Positions 25,058-33,086 of a stretch of DNA of 60,489 nucleotides are shown piece after piece. Within the stretch, counting starts at the first letter, position 1, and every line of letters starts with the position of its first letter. The notes beneath the pieces were generated by a model that was not told where the DNA came from, made no database searches, and was given only the letters and a program-made list of their open reading frames with translations. Position numbers and translations under genes: made by a program. This DNA is from Clostridium sp. CAG:594 (lineage in GTDB: Bacteria > Bacillota_I > Bacilli_A > RF39 > UBA660), in NCBI GenBank assembly GCA_000434835.1, contig FR881489.1, forward strand, positions 41,750-102,238, in the 5' to 3' direction.

Positions 25058-26950
25058 TTACATACTTTTTACATATGTTTTTTGTTTAGAAATACTATCT
25101 AAAACATTATATTCCACATCATTTTGGTTAAAATTACATTCATAAATTATTCCTTTATCTATATTAATATAACCATCTTTTTCTTCTGATAGTTTTTTAT
25201 TATCTCTTTTTCCGCTTTTTGCAATTGGAAAATCTTCTCTAATTTTAAATGCTATCGGAACACTAAAGCTAGGTAAATTCTCTTTAAAATCAGTTATAAT
25301 TTTTTCTATAGCTTCATATTTATTACCAGTAAATTCCTTTGTAAATTGAAGATGAATAACCGGTTTACTATATCCTGTACTATTAAAATCAATTCCAACT
25401 GCTTCACAATCCATTATAAAAGAATATTTCTTTGCAATTTCTTCTATTTCAAATAAATATTGTTTAAAATCATTTCCATTATCATCTTTCACAATTATAA
25501 AATCGTTTTTTCTTCCACGGTATGTTACAAATCCGTCAGAATCTATATATCCTATATCCCCAGTTTTATAAAACTTTTCCGAATCTACATAAATAAAACT
25601 TTTTCTTGTTTTTTCTTCATCATTTAAATAACCTAACATCATCATTGGAGTACTATAACAAATCTCTCCTGATTCATTATATTTTAATTCTTTACCTTCA
25701 TCATCTATTATCATAGCATTAACTTGAGGTAATGGCACACCTGCCGTTCCAGCTTTATACGCTTGTCTTAATGTGGTTGTTGCACAAGCCCCAACTTCAG
25801 TACTACCTGCTCCAGAAAATAAAGGCCTTTTGCATCCAAACTTCTTTAAATTATTATAAATTTGTTCTTGCCTATGGACAGAAGCTCCATCTCCACCAGC
25901 TATTGGATGTGTTAAATCAGATAAAGTATCTTTTTTTAATTTAGAATTACCAACAGCTTCCCACATTTCATTAGAAATTATAGCTACTCCTATTTTATGT
26001 TTATGATTTTTAAAACTTTTTCCTATTGTTTTTTTATCAAATACAGGGTCTAAAACATTTATCATTCCAACAAGTGGTGGTAATAAAAAGTTATTATTTA
26101 CACCTGTTGAAAAATTAATTGGAACTTTATGAAGACTTGCTGTATTTTCATCTGTTCCTAAATCTGCCAATTCATGATTTCTAGCCATATAAGTTATAGA
26201 ATCTATTGGTAAATTTATACCTTTAGCTTTTGCAGTAGTACCCGATGAATATACAGTCAAAAATTTAAGTTCTTTATCATATGGCTCTGCTTCAATATCA
26301 GGCATATTAATGCATTCTTTAATTGCATCGTTATAATATGATAAATTTAAATTATAATCTTCTTTTAGTTTATCAAATTTTTTCTTATTTTTTATTCTTT
26401 GAGCCAACATAACTGTTTTTGTACCTAGTGGAAATGAATTTGTAAAAGGAATTACTATAATCTTTTTGTTTTTCATTTCTGGTAATTTTAAAGCATCACT
26501 AAAAAGATCATAAAATACATCTAATACAATAAAAACATCAAAATCAGCTTGTTTTACTGAATCAATTATAAGTTCATTCGGATAAGTAATATTAATTATA
26601 TTTGCTCCAGCACCTATTTTGCTAAGTGCCATTATTGTATAAAAGGCTTCTGGAACTCCAATAGTACCAAGTAAAATTTGATCGCGTTTTTTTACTCCAT
26701 ATTTTTGTAATACTTTAGCTAATTGATCACTTTCTTTAATAACATCTTTTCTCGTTATTATTCTATTATAATATTCTATTCCAGCTTTATCCAAAAACTT
26801 TTTGTTAGCCTCTACATAATATTGATAATAAGTCAAATTTATATCTTCTATTTTTGATGCTCCAGGTGGATAAAATTTTAACCAAGGTCTATCCTTTGAT
26901 GCATATCCTGTCATATTTTTATTTTCTTCACTTAAATAATAATTATTCAT
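25058..26950 (-). CDS. ANL superfamily AMP-dependent acid ligase (acyl-CoA/acyl-AMP synthetase)
   Basis: 630 residues with the full set of adenylation motifs: P-loop TVYSSGTTAKAKG (about 233), the acyl-pocket/ATP motif GAGSTEVGA (about 377), the Asp motif YKTGDIGY (about 460), the hinge GRKNDFI (about 476), and a C-terminal PIAKSGKRDNKKL with the catalytic Lys (about 581). It activates a carboxylic acid with ATP; the CoA or carrier acceptor and the acid are unknown. The opening YASKDRPWLKFYPPG is like acyl-CoA ligases found in secondary metabolite loci of gut Firmicutes. No carrier protein is visible nearby. It is preceded by a structured leader with a terminator, so transcription is probably attenuated. 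Confidence 0.82.
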   Translation of the reverse strand: MNNYYLSEENKNMTGYASKDRPWLKFYPPGASKIEDINLTYYQYYVEANKKFLDKAGIEYYNRIITRKDVIKESDQLAKVLQKYGVKKRDQILLGTIGVPEAFYTIMALSKIGAGANIINITYPNELIIDSVKQADFDVFIVLDVFYDLFSDALKLPEMKNKKIIVIPFTNSFPLGTKTVMLAQRIKNKKKFDKLKEDYNLNLSYYNDAIKECINMPDIEAEPYDKELKFLTVYSSGTTAKAKGINLPIDSITYMARNHELADLGTDENTASLHKVPINFSTGVNNNFLLPPLVGMINVLDPVFDKKTIGKSFKNHKHKIGVAIISNEMWEAVGNSKLKKDTLSDLTHPIAGGDGASVHRQEQIYNNLKKFGCKRPLFSGAGSTEVGACATTTLRQAYKAGTAGVPLPQVNAMIIDDEGKELKYNESGEICYSTPMMMLGYLNDEEKTRKSFIYVDSEKFYKTGDIGYIDSDGFVTYRGRKNDFIIVKDDNGNDFKQYLFEIEEIAKKYSFIMDCEAVGIDFNSTGYSKPVIHLQFTKEFTGNKYEAIEKIITDFKENLPSFSVPIAFKIREDFPIAKSGKRDNKKLSEEKDGYINIDKGIIYECNFNQNDVEYNVLDSISKQKTYVKSM

Positions 26951-26980
26951 AACATCCTCCTATAAACTCCCTTTTTACTC

Positions 26981-27072
26981 TAAAAATAAAAGGTCCTGAT
27001 TTTGCAAACAAGACCCATTTATCTGCTTGCTATAATAATGTTTCTGTACAAGCAAACATCAATAAAAATTCT
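26981..27072 (-). ncRNA. Candidate cis-regulatory leader RNA (attenuator) of the ANL ligase operon
   Basis: From the predicted start (about 27072) the transcript forms a 10-bp hairpin with two GU pairs: TGTTTGCTTG (27058-27049) with CAAGCAGATA (27029-27020). Then comes a strong terminator: GGTCTTG (27015-27009) with CAGGACC (26998-26992) and TTTTATTTTTA. The 3' arm of the first stem (GCAAGCA, 27030-27024) can instead pair with TGTTTGC (27010-27004), which invades the terminator. A third option pairs ATGTTT (27059-27054) with AAACAT (27043-27038). This is the layout of a riboswitch or other attenuator. I recognise no known class. Confidence 0.6.
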
Positions 27073-27079
27073 GATAAAT

Positions 27080-27107
27080 ATACTATCATGATTTTTATTT
27101 TTGTCAA
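27080..27107 (-). promoter_or_regulatory. Promoter of the ANL ligase leader
   Basis: Minus strand -35 TTGACA (27102-27107), 16-bp spacer ending in TGA, -10 TAGTAT (27080-27085). Confidence 0.65.
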
Positions 27108-27123
27108 GTTTTTGCAATTTAAA

Positions 27124-27594
27124 TTATTTTATTATACAATGAACTATTTTATTGCTTTCTATTAGATTTGTTATTATATTTGGTCTAACATCCATAATAT
27201 TCAATTTGGAAATATCATACCATTTGTTTACAACGTTTGTTTTATCCAAGGTTTTTATTTCACTAATTTGATCTATTTGTTTATTGTTAATTTTATAAAT
27301 GAATAATAGCTCGTGAAATTCTTTTCCATTATATTTAAAGAAATTTTCCGAAACATTTATAAGTTTGGTTTCTTTTTTATTTACTTTAATTCCAATTTCT
27401 TCTTGTATCTCACGAATCAAAGCTTCTATTGTTGTTTCACCATATTTTACTCTACCACCAATCAGTGAATAATAATTGTCTTTTTCACATTTTTGAAGTA
27501 AAACCTTATTATCATTTACAAAAATTCCAGCAACACGGAAATTAAATTTAAAATTACTTTCATCATCTTTTATTATAATATCTTTTTTCTGCAT
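27124..27594 (-). CDS. Nudix hydrolase
   Basis: 156 residues. The Nudix box GGRVKYGETTIEALIREIQE continues EIG (about residues 46-68) and matches GX5EX7REUXEEXGU. The N-terminal VAGIFVNDNKVLLQKCEKD strand pair and a C-terminal FHELLFIYKI fit a house-cleaning or NDP-type Nudix enzyme that cleaves nucleoside diphosphate-X compounds; the substrate cannot be told. It lies 21 bp downstream of ligA on the same strand with GGAGAA before the ATG, so it is probably co-transcribed with ligA. Confidence 0.88.
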   Translation of the reverse strand: MQKKDIIIKDDESNFKFNFRVAGIFVNDNKVLLQKCEKDNYYSLIGGRVKYGETTIEALIREIQEEIGIKVNKKETKLINVSENFFKYNGKEFHELLFIYKINNKQIDQISEIKTLDKTNVVNKWYDISKLNIMDVRPNIITNLIESNKIVHCIIK

Positions 27595-27615
27595 ATTTTC
27601 TCCATAATGTATACA

Positions 27616-29595
27616 TTATTTTATGATGTTTAAGACATCTTCTTCTTTATATATTTTAACACCAAGCTTTAATGCTTTATCATATTTTGAGCCAGGTTTA
27701 TCTCCTACGATAACACCGGTTGTCTTTTTAGTAACCGAACTTGTTACCTTAGCGCCTTTATCTTCTAGAATCTTAGTTAATTCTTCTCTTTTATACTTCT
27801 CTAAAGTTCCTGTTAAAACAAACGTCATACCAGATAATGTGTCGTCTGATGAGTCATTTTTATATTCGAAATTTAAGCCTAGTTTCTTTAAATCCTCTAT
27901 TAATTTTAAATTTAAAGGATCATCAAAATATGTTTTTACACTTTTAGCTATTATCTCACCTATATCATTAACGTTTGTTAGTTCATCAATATTAACATTA
28001 ATTATATTATCTATATTTTTATATCTTTTAGCAAGTATTTTAGCTGTTTTTTTACCAACATGTCTTATTCCTAGTGCAAAAAGAACCTTCTCTAAAGAGT
28101 TGTTTTTTGAATTTTCAATACTTTCAAGTAAATTGTTAACACTTTTTTCTCCAAAGCCTTCAAGTTCTATTAAGTCTTCTTTATGGTTTGATAAAAGATA
28201 TATATCAGATATGGACTTAATAAATCCCATATTATAAAAATCTTCTATGATCCTTTCACCAAGTCCATCTATGTTCATCGTATTTCTTGACGCAAAATGA
28301 ATTAATCCTTCCATTTTTCTTGCGGGGCATAAATCATTTTTACAAAAGTAGTTAGCATCTTCTTTAACCAGTTTTGATGCACACATCGGACAGTTTTCTA
28401 TCATCTTAAACGGAACTTCTTTACCAGTTCTTCTTTCTTTTTTTACCTCTACTACTTCCGGTATTACGTCGCCTGCTTTTCTAATTGAGATAACATCTCC
28501 TACCCTTACATCCTTATCTAAACAATAATCTTCATTATGAAGCGTTGCCTTTGATATAACAGAACCTGCAACATGAACTGGTGAAAAAAGAGCATTTGGT
28601 GTTATCTTACCAGTTCTTCCGACTGTAAATTTTATTTCTTTTAAAGTAGTTAAAACTTCTTCAGCTGGAAATTTATATGCTATTCCCCATCTAGGTACTC
28701 TTTCGGTAAAACCTAATTTTGCCTCATCTTCCAAGCTATTAACCTTTAATACAACGCCATCTATTTCAAAAGGAAGATTAGATCTTTTGCTTCCTAAACC
28801 ATCTATATAGTTAATTATGTCATTTATGTTTTTAGCAAGTCCATTTAAATTATAATTGGTTTTAAAACCTAATTCTTTTAAAAATGCTAAAGATTCGCCT
28901 TGAGTTTTTATACCATATTTATCTGGATTAGGTATGAAATAAGCCATAAAGTCTAGATTTCTTTTTGCAGCAATCTTACTATCTAATTGTCTTACAGAAC
29001 CTGCAGCAGCATTTCTTGGGTTAGCGAATAAATTTTCACCTCTTTTTTCTTTTTCTTTATTACACTTTTCAAAAGAGGCCTTACTCATATATATTTCACC
29101 ACGAACTTCTATATCAAGTTCCTTATTAAGTTTTAAAGGAACTGATTTTATAGTTTCTACGTTATGAGTAATATTTTCTCCGATAAGTCCGTCTCCCCTT
29201 GTCGCAGCCCTTTTAAGTACACCTTTTTCATATAATAATGAACCAGATAACCCGTCCATTTTAGGCTCTAAAGTATAAGTCGCATTAGGACAAGTCTTTT
29301 TTATCCTTTCATCAAAAAGAACTATTTCATCCTCATTAAATATATCATCAAATGAAAGCATAGGACTTTCATGAGTTACCTTTTCAAATTTATCTACTAC
29401 CTTTCCACCTACTCTTAAAGTTGGTGAATCACTTCTTTTTAAATCAGGATATTTCTCTTCAAGTTTTAATAATTCATTATAATAATCATCATATTCTTGG
29501 TCAGTAATACTAGGATTATCATCTACATAATACTTAATACTAGCTTCATTAATTATATCTATTAATTCATCCATTCTTAATTTTATATTATCCAT
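27616..29595 (-). CDS. ligA: NAD-dependent DNA ligase LigA
   Basis: 659 residues, the usual length. Domain order: Ia (MDELIDIINEASIKYYVDDN), adenylation domain with the active Lys in EPKMDGLSGSLLYE (about 116), OB-fold (GWGIAYKFPAEE region, about 310, then VGRTGKITPNALFSPVHVAG), Cys4 zinc site CPMC-X-CKNDLCPAR (about 395-415), helix-hairpin-helix repeats (DGLGERIIEDF, ELEGFGEKSV, ALGIRHVGKKTA), and a BRCT domain (LSGMTFVLTGTLEKYKRE). It seals nicks in replication and repair using NAD. GGTGATAAA precedes the ATG and an extended -10 lies 16 bp upstream. Confidence 0.97.
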   Translation of the reverse strand: MDNIKLRMDELIDIINEASIKYYVDDNPSITDQEYDDYYNELLKLEEKYPDLKRSDSPTLRVGGKVVDKFEKVTHESPMLSFDDIFNEDEIVLFDERIKKTCPNATYTLEPKMDGLSGSLLYEKGVLKRAATRGDGLIGENITHNVETIKSVPLKLNKELDIEVRGEIYMSKASFEKCNKEKEKRGENLFANPRNAAAGSVRQLDSKIAAKRNLDFMAYFIPNPDKYGIKTQGESLAFLKELGFKTNYNLNGLAKNINDIINYIDGLGSKRSNLPFEIDGVVLKVNSLEDEAKLGFTERVPRWGIAYKFPAEEVLTTLKEIKFTVGRTGKITPNALFSPVHVAGSVISKATLHNEDYCLDKDVRVGDVISIRKAGDVIPEVVEVKKERRTGKEVPFKMIENCPMCASKLVKEDANYFCKNDLCPARKMEGLIHFASRNTMNIDGLGERIIEDFYNMGFIKSISDIYLLSNHKEDLIELEGFGEKSVNNLLESIENSKNNSLEKVLFALGIRHVGKKTAKILAKRYKNIDNIINVNIDELTNVNDIGEIIAKSVKTYFDDPLNLKLIEDLKKLGLNFEYKNDSSDDTLSGMTFVLTGTLEKYKREELTKILEDKGAKVTSSVTKKTTGVIVGDKPGSKYDKALKLGVKIYKEEDVLNIIK

Positions 29596-29610
29596 TTTAT
29601 CACCATAAAT

Positions 29611-29619
29611 ATTATAACA
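29611..29619 (-). promoter_or_regulatory. Extended -10 promoter for ligA-nudix
   Basis: Minus strand TGT-TATAAT (TATAAT 29611-29616). Confidence 0.55.
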
Positions 29620-29689
29620 AAATTTAATTAAAAAGTCTTAAATATAAAGAAAAAATATACGTATTAAGCGTCTTTTTTTTATGTGTATA

Positions 29690-29718
29690 TAAAAAGAAAC
29701 CAGCATAAACCAGTTTCA
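29690..29718 (-). terminator. Terminator after recA
   Basis: Minus-strand GAAACTGG / CTGGTTTC form a stem using several GU pairs, followed by TTTTTATA. Confidence 0.5.
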
Positions 29719-29727
29719 ATTATTATT

Positions 29728-30756
29728 TTATTTTTTATTTTTTTCTTTTTCTTTATCTTGTTTTAAAATGCCGTGACTTTCACGAACCTTATTTTCTATT
29801 TCTTCTTTAATAGTAGGATTATCTCTTAAGAATTGTTTAGCATTCTCCTTACCTTGGCCAATTTTTTCTCCATTATATGAATACCAAGCTCCACTTTTAT
29901 CAACAATTCCTATTTCTGATGCTAAATCAAGTATTTCAGCTTCCCTTGAAACGCCTTGTCCATACATAATTTCAACTGATGCAGTTTTAAATGGAGGAGC
30001 AACCTTATTTTTTACTATCTTAACGTTGGTTTTATTACCTATTACATTATCTCCATTTTTAATTTGTTCACCACGTCTTACATCTAATCTAATAGTTGAA
30101 TAGAATTTAAGTGCTCTACCACCTGGTGTAGTTTCTGGATTACCAAATAAAACACCTACTTTTTCTCTTAACTGATTAATAAATATTGCAATTGTATTGG
30201 TTTTGCTAATAGTTCCAGATAACTTTCTTAAAGCCTGACTCATTAATCTTGCTTGAAGTCCTACGTGACTATCACCCATTTCCCCTTCTATTTCTGCTTG
30301 TGGAACAAGTGCTGCAACCGAATCTATTACAACTATGCTTATAGCTTCACTTCTAACTAATGCTTCACAAATTTCTAGTGCTTGTTCACCAGTATCTGGT
30401 TGTGATAATAATAAATCATTAATATCTACTCCTAGGTTTTTAGCATAAACTGGATCAAGTGCATGCTCTGCATCTATAAACGCTGCTTTACCTCCTGCTT
30501 TTTGTACCTCTGCAATAGCCTCAAGTGCAAACGTAGTTTTACCTGATGATTCTGGTCCATATATTTCAATTATTCTTCCCTTTGGATAACCTCCAACACC
30601 AAGTGCTATATCTAAAGTAAGAGATCCAGATGATACCGTGTCTATTTCATTATGACTTTCATCACCTAATTTCATTATTGAACCCTTACCAAATTGTTTT
30701 TCTATGTCTGCAAGAACTTGTTCTAAAGTCTTATCATTTAAAGCTTTCTTTGCCAT
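29728..30756 (-). CDS. recA: Recombinase RecA
   Basis: 342 residues from the ATG at 30756 (MAKKALNDK), which has AGGAGG at the right distance; the frame extends six codons further without support. Walker A GPESSGKTTFALEA (about 64), AAFIDAEHALDPVYAKNLG (about 88), the VVIDSVAALVPQAEIEGE block (about 136), the DNA-binding loop after MSQALRKLSGTISKTNT, and FINQLREKVGVLFGNPET are all intact. It forms filaments on single-stranded DNA for recombination and LexA cleavage. A consensus promoter and a Bacillus-type LexA box lie upstream, so SOS induction is expected. Confidence 0.98.
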   Translation of the reverse strand: MAKKALNDKTLEQVLADIEKQFGKGSIMKLGDESHNEIDTVSSGSLTLDIALGVGGYPKGRIIEIYGPESSGKTTFALEAIAEVQKAGGKAAFIDAEHALDPVYAKNLGVDINDLLLSQPDTGEQALEICEALVRSEAISIVVIDSVAALVPQAEIEGEMGDSHVGLQARLMSQALRKLSGTISKTNTIAIFINQLREKVGVLFGNPETTPGGRALKFYSTIRLDVRRGEQIKNGDNVIGNKTNVKIVKNKVAPPFKTASVEIMYGQGVSREAEILDLASEIGIVDKSGAWYSYNGEKIGQGKENAKQFLRDNPTIKEEIENKVRESHGILKQDKEKEKNKK

Positions 30757-30787
30757 AAATATCCTCCTAGTCATTGATTACAATAAC

Positions 30788-30816
30788 ATTATAATCCATT
30801 AAAAAAGAAAAATCAA
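30788..30816 (-). promoter_or_regulatory. recA promoter
   Basis: Minus strand -35 TTGATT (30811-30816), 17-bp spacer, -10 TATAAT (30788-30793). Confidence 0.8.
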
Positions 30817-30825
30817 GTACTTTTT

Positions 30826-30839
30826 CGAACAAATGTTTG
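30826..30839. promoter_or_regulatory. LexA (SOS) box upstream of recA
   Basis: CGAACAAATGTTTG fits the Gram-positive LexA consensus CGAACRNRYGTTYG at every position. It lies 10 bp upstream of the recA -35. lexA itself is not in the window. Confidence 0.8.
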
Positions 30840-30894
30840 AAAGTTTATACTATGATTCTTCTATTAAATTCATTTTTTTGTCTAAGCTAAAATT

Positions 30895-31524
30895 CTATTT
30901 CTGTGTTTTTTTATCTGCAGAATCTGATATTTCTTCTTTAGAAAAAATTATATCTTTATTCATTATGTAATACTGAATTCCTGAAATAATTGCAAATATA
31001 GTTGCTAAAACAAGTAAGAAACTTGCTATATCAAGATTAAATAATTCAAATGGTAAATTATAACACATGGTAAATATTATACCTAGCATTAAAAACGTTG
31101 TTTTAATCTTACCAGACTTTATAGCAGCAACTACCTTTCCCTTACTTCCTGCAATCATTTTAATCGTATCTACAACAGTATCTCTTAAAACGATTATAAC
31201 CGTAATAGCAGGTGATACCATTCCTTGTGCAGTTAAAATAATTAAACTTGAGTTAACTAGCATTTTATCTGCAATTGCATCAGTCATTTTACCAAAATCA
31301 GTTACCATATTACGACTTCTTGCAATATGACCATCAATAGCATCTGTAATTGATGCAACAGCAAATAATCCTGCCGCAATAAAATACTTAATATCTACCG
31401 TTATAGTGCCAATTAACACTTTTGGAAATTCAATGTTTACCATGTAAAATGGAAATAGTAATAAAACAATTAATAAAACCGTTAAAAATATTCTAATCAT
31501 TGTTATTCTATTAGCTAAGTTCAT
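30895..31524 (-). CDS. pgsA: CDP-diacylglycerol-glycerol-3-phosphate 3-phosphatidyltransferase
   Basis: 209 residues, five or so membrane helices. The CDP-alcohol phosphatidyltransferase motif DGX2ARX8GX3DX3D is present as DGHIARSRNMVTDFGKMTD then AIAD (about 64-86). The opening NLANRITMIRIFLTVLLI is typical of PgsA. It makes phosphatidylglycerol-phosphate, the precursor of phosphatidylglycerol, which the LTA-synthase-like enzyme in this window would consume. It starts 11 bp after rodZ, a common Firmicute pairing. Confidence 0.92.
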   Translation of the reverse strand: MNLANRITMIRIFLTVLLIVLLLFPFYMVNIEFPKVLIGTITVDIKYFIAAGLFAVASITDAIDGHIARSRNMVTDFGKMTDAIADKMLVNSSLIILTAQGMVSPAITVIIVLRDTVVDTIKMIAGSKGKVVAAIKSGKIKTTFLMLGIIFTMCYNLPFELFNLDIASFLLVLATIFAIISGIQYYIMNKDIIFSKEEISDSADKKTQK

Positions 31525-31535
31525 ATATCCACCTC

Positions 31536-32018
31536 TTAATTCTCTAAATAAGTTAAAACACTATTATCATTATCATTTTTAGGAATAACATATTCCGTTA
31601 CAACTAAATATCCTATTAAAAATAATAACAATAAAATTATAAGTGTAACTATAATAGCGGGCACCTTTGACTTTGGTTTATCATCTACCGTGTATGGAGA
31701 TGCAACCTTTTTATCAGATGCTTTTTCCTTTTCCTTTGCGCGTGATGCTTTTTCTATCTCCGCGATTGGAATCTTTGATGTTTCCTCAAAAAAGTACTCG
31801 TTAAACTCATCCATTATAGCATCTTCATCAAGTCCTAAATACTTGGCGTATGATCTAATAAATGATTTTAAATAAAACACATCTTTAAATACCTTTAAGT
31901 TTCCTTTTTCTATGTTTTCTATTTGTGAAGCTCTAAGGTTTAAATCTTCTGCTGCTTCATCAACACTAACACCGTGTTCTTCCCTTGCAGCCTTTAGCTT
32001 TTCACCAATCTCCTTCAA
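31536..32018 (-). CDS. rodZ: RodZ-like cytoskeletal HTH membrane protein
   Basis: 160 residues from a TTG start (AAAGGAG 10 nt before). The N-terminal RodZ HTH (IGEKLKAAREEHGVSVDEAA, then NLRASQIENIEKGNLKVF) is followed by a charged linker (80-112), one membrane helix (about 115-138) and a short outside tail. Longer RodZ proteins carry an extra periplasmic beta domain; it is absent here, as in several Firmicutes. RodZ links MreB filaments to the elongation machinery. It lies between rnpB and pgsA on the same strand with no terminator visible on either side. Confidence 0.88.
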   Translation of the reverse strand: MKEIGEKLKAAREEHGVSVDEAAEDLNLRASQIENIEKGNLKVFKDVFYLKSFIRSYAKYLGLDEDAIMDEFNEYFFEETSKIPIAEIEKASRAKEKEKASDKKVASPYTVDDKPKSKVPAIIVTLIILLLLFLIGYLVVTEYVIPKNDNDNSVLTYLEN

Positions 32019-32056
32019 CTTAAGTTCACTCCTTTATATAAATAAATAATAGTTTT

Positions 32057-32396
32057 AATAAGCCACGTTCTGTACCAGATATCTGGTCGTAAACATTTAT
32101 CTATGCTTTTAAAAAGCATCTTCTAATCCGTTTTTGTTCCTTCATAGAAGTTCCCCTACCAATTTTGGGTTTCTCACTCATGGGGTTTACCCGTTCCACT
32201 TTGCAAGTTTCCAAGCAAAATCGTCACTATGGCACTTTATGCCTAATATAGCCATATTAAAAACTTAGGCTACCTCGACGCCGTTAGGATTAAATCCTAC
32301 CAAAGGTTATTTGTTCCCTTTGCATGAACACTACGTCCGTTACAGGTCCGTGTGAGCGTGGACTTTCCTCTACTAATAATTAGCAGCGTTTACGTA
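32057..32396 (-). ncRNA. rnpB: RNase P RNA, Bacillus (B) type
   Basis: The minus strand carries the universal 5' core GAGGAAAGTCC (32360-32370) followed by ACGCTCACACGG and, further on, GTAGTGTTCATGC. The 3' core ACAGAACGTGGCTTA lies at 32059-32073. The pattern closely follows B. subtilis rnpB, including CGCTGC...GTAGAGGAAAG. End arms CGTAAAC and GTTTACG can pair. It cleaves 5' leaders from pre-tRNAs. It begins a few bases after the gpsB stop, as in other Firmicutes, and no separate promoter or terminator is evident. Ends are accurate to about 5 nt. Confidence 0.95.
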
Positions 32397-32403
32397 AAAA
32401 CCA

Positions 32404-32727
32404 TTACTCATCTTTATCATATATATATTTTTCCAGTTGTGATAAACGTCTTAATATATCTACGTTGGTAATTTCTTTTTCACTTTTCTTAACAATATCA
32501 ATATTAGCTTTTAAATCTCTAAGTTCATGCTTTAAATCGATGTTTTCTCTTTCTAAAGCCTTATTCTCATTTCTAAGTTCCTTAATTATGTTAATAAACT
32601 CAACATAATCCTTAATTATTTGATCTAAATACTTATCTACTTCTTGAAGTCTATATCCACGAGTATCAATCTTAAATTCTTTATCAAAGATATCTTGTGG
32701 TGACAAAGCTATTCTACCATTAAACAT
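32404..32727 (-). CDS. gpsB: Cell division/elongation coordinator GpsB
   Basis: 107 residues. The DivIVA-type N-terminal motif FKIDTRGYRLQEVDKYLDQI (about 18-37) is followed by a coiled coil (40-80) and a short C-terminal helix (DILRRLSQLEKYIYDKD), the normal GpsB build. GpsB moves PBPs between septum and side wall; the class A PBP encoded at 33.9 kb is a likely partner. It sits directly upstream of rnpB, a conserved neighbourhood. Strong promoter upstream. Confidence 0.95.
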   Translation of the reverse strand: MFNGRIALSPQDIFDKEFKIDTRGYRLQEVDKYLDQIIKDYVEFINIIKELRNENKALERENIDLKHELRDLKANIDIVKKSEKEITNVDILRRLSQLEKYIYDKDE

Positions 32728-32750
32728 TTTTTACCACCTCTGTAATTAAC

Positions 32751-32779
32751 ATTATCTCAAGTTTTTTATCATTTGTCAA
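32751..32779 (-). promoter_or_regulatory. gpsB-rnpB promoter
   Basis: Minus strand -35 TTGACA (32774-32779), 17-bp spacer, -10 GATAAT (32751-32756). Confidence 0.85.
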
Positions 32780-32807
32780 TTTACATAAAATTTAATTTGC
32801 TTAACAC

Positions 32808-33077
32808 TTACTTTCTATTTCTTATCTTTGTAAAATACTTTGCCAAATCATAAGAAGACACGGAAAAACTAAAGCTTACAAAGCCCACAAATAAACTTTC
32901 AAAAGTAAAACCATAAAAAATAAAGTTAATTAATAAACTTAAAATAAGTAAAATCCAAACTATGTATTTGCTAGGAACCTTAAACGTCATTTTAATTAAA
33001 TTACCTGTTATATTTAAAATTATTCCTATCATTATTATATAAGGAATAAGATCATAAATCTCTTTTATATTTTCCAA
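32808..33077 (-). CDS. Phage holin-like small membrane protein
   Basis: 89 residues from the TTG at 33077, because AGGTGAT lies six nt before it; the GTG nine bases upstream is inside that site. Three hydrophobic helices (about 10-30, 38-57, 60-82) and a basic end (TKIRNRK) resemble the Hol44/holin superfamily V type: IPYIIMIGIILNITGNLIK, then VPSKYIVWILLILSL. Holins permeabilise the membrane so that lysins can act. No lysin or other phage gene is next to it, so this may be a domesticated copy with another job. Confidence 0.65.
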   Translation of the reverse strand: MENIKEIYDLIPYIIMIGIILNITGNLIKMTFKVPSKYIVWILLILSLLINFIFYGFTFESLFVGFVSFSFSVSSYDLAKYFTKIRNRK

Positions 33078-33086
33078 ACAAATCAC

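Noticed and set aside
27025..27059. H-type pseudoknot in the ANL leader (ATGTTT/AAACAT with GCTTG/CAAGC)
   Set aside because: The arms interleave as in a pseudoknot but the first loop would have zero nucleotides, which is sterically doubtful. The longer 10-bp hairpin or alternative folds are more likely.
27623..28237. 204-codon plus-strand frame opposite ligA
   Set aside because: Antisense shadow of the BRCT/HhH coding region of ligA.
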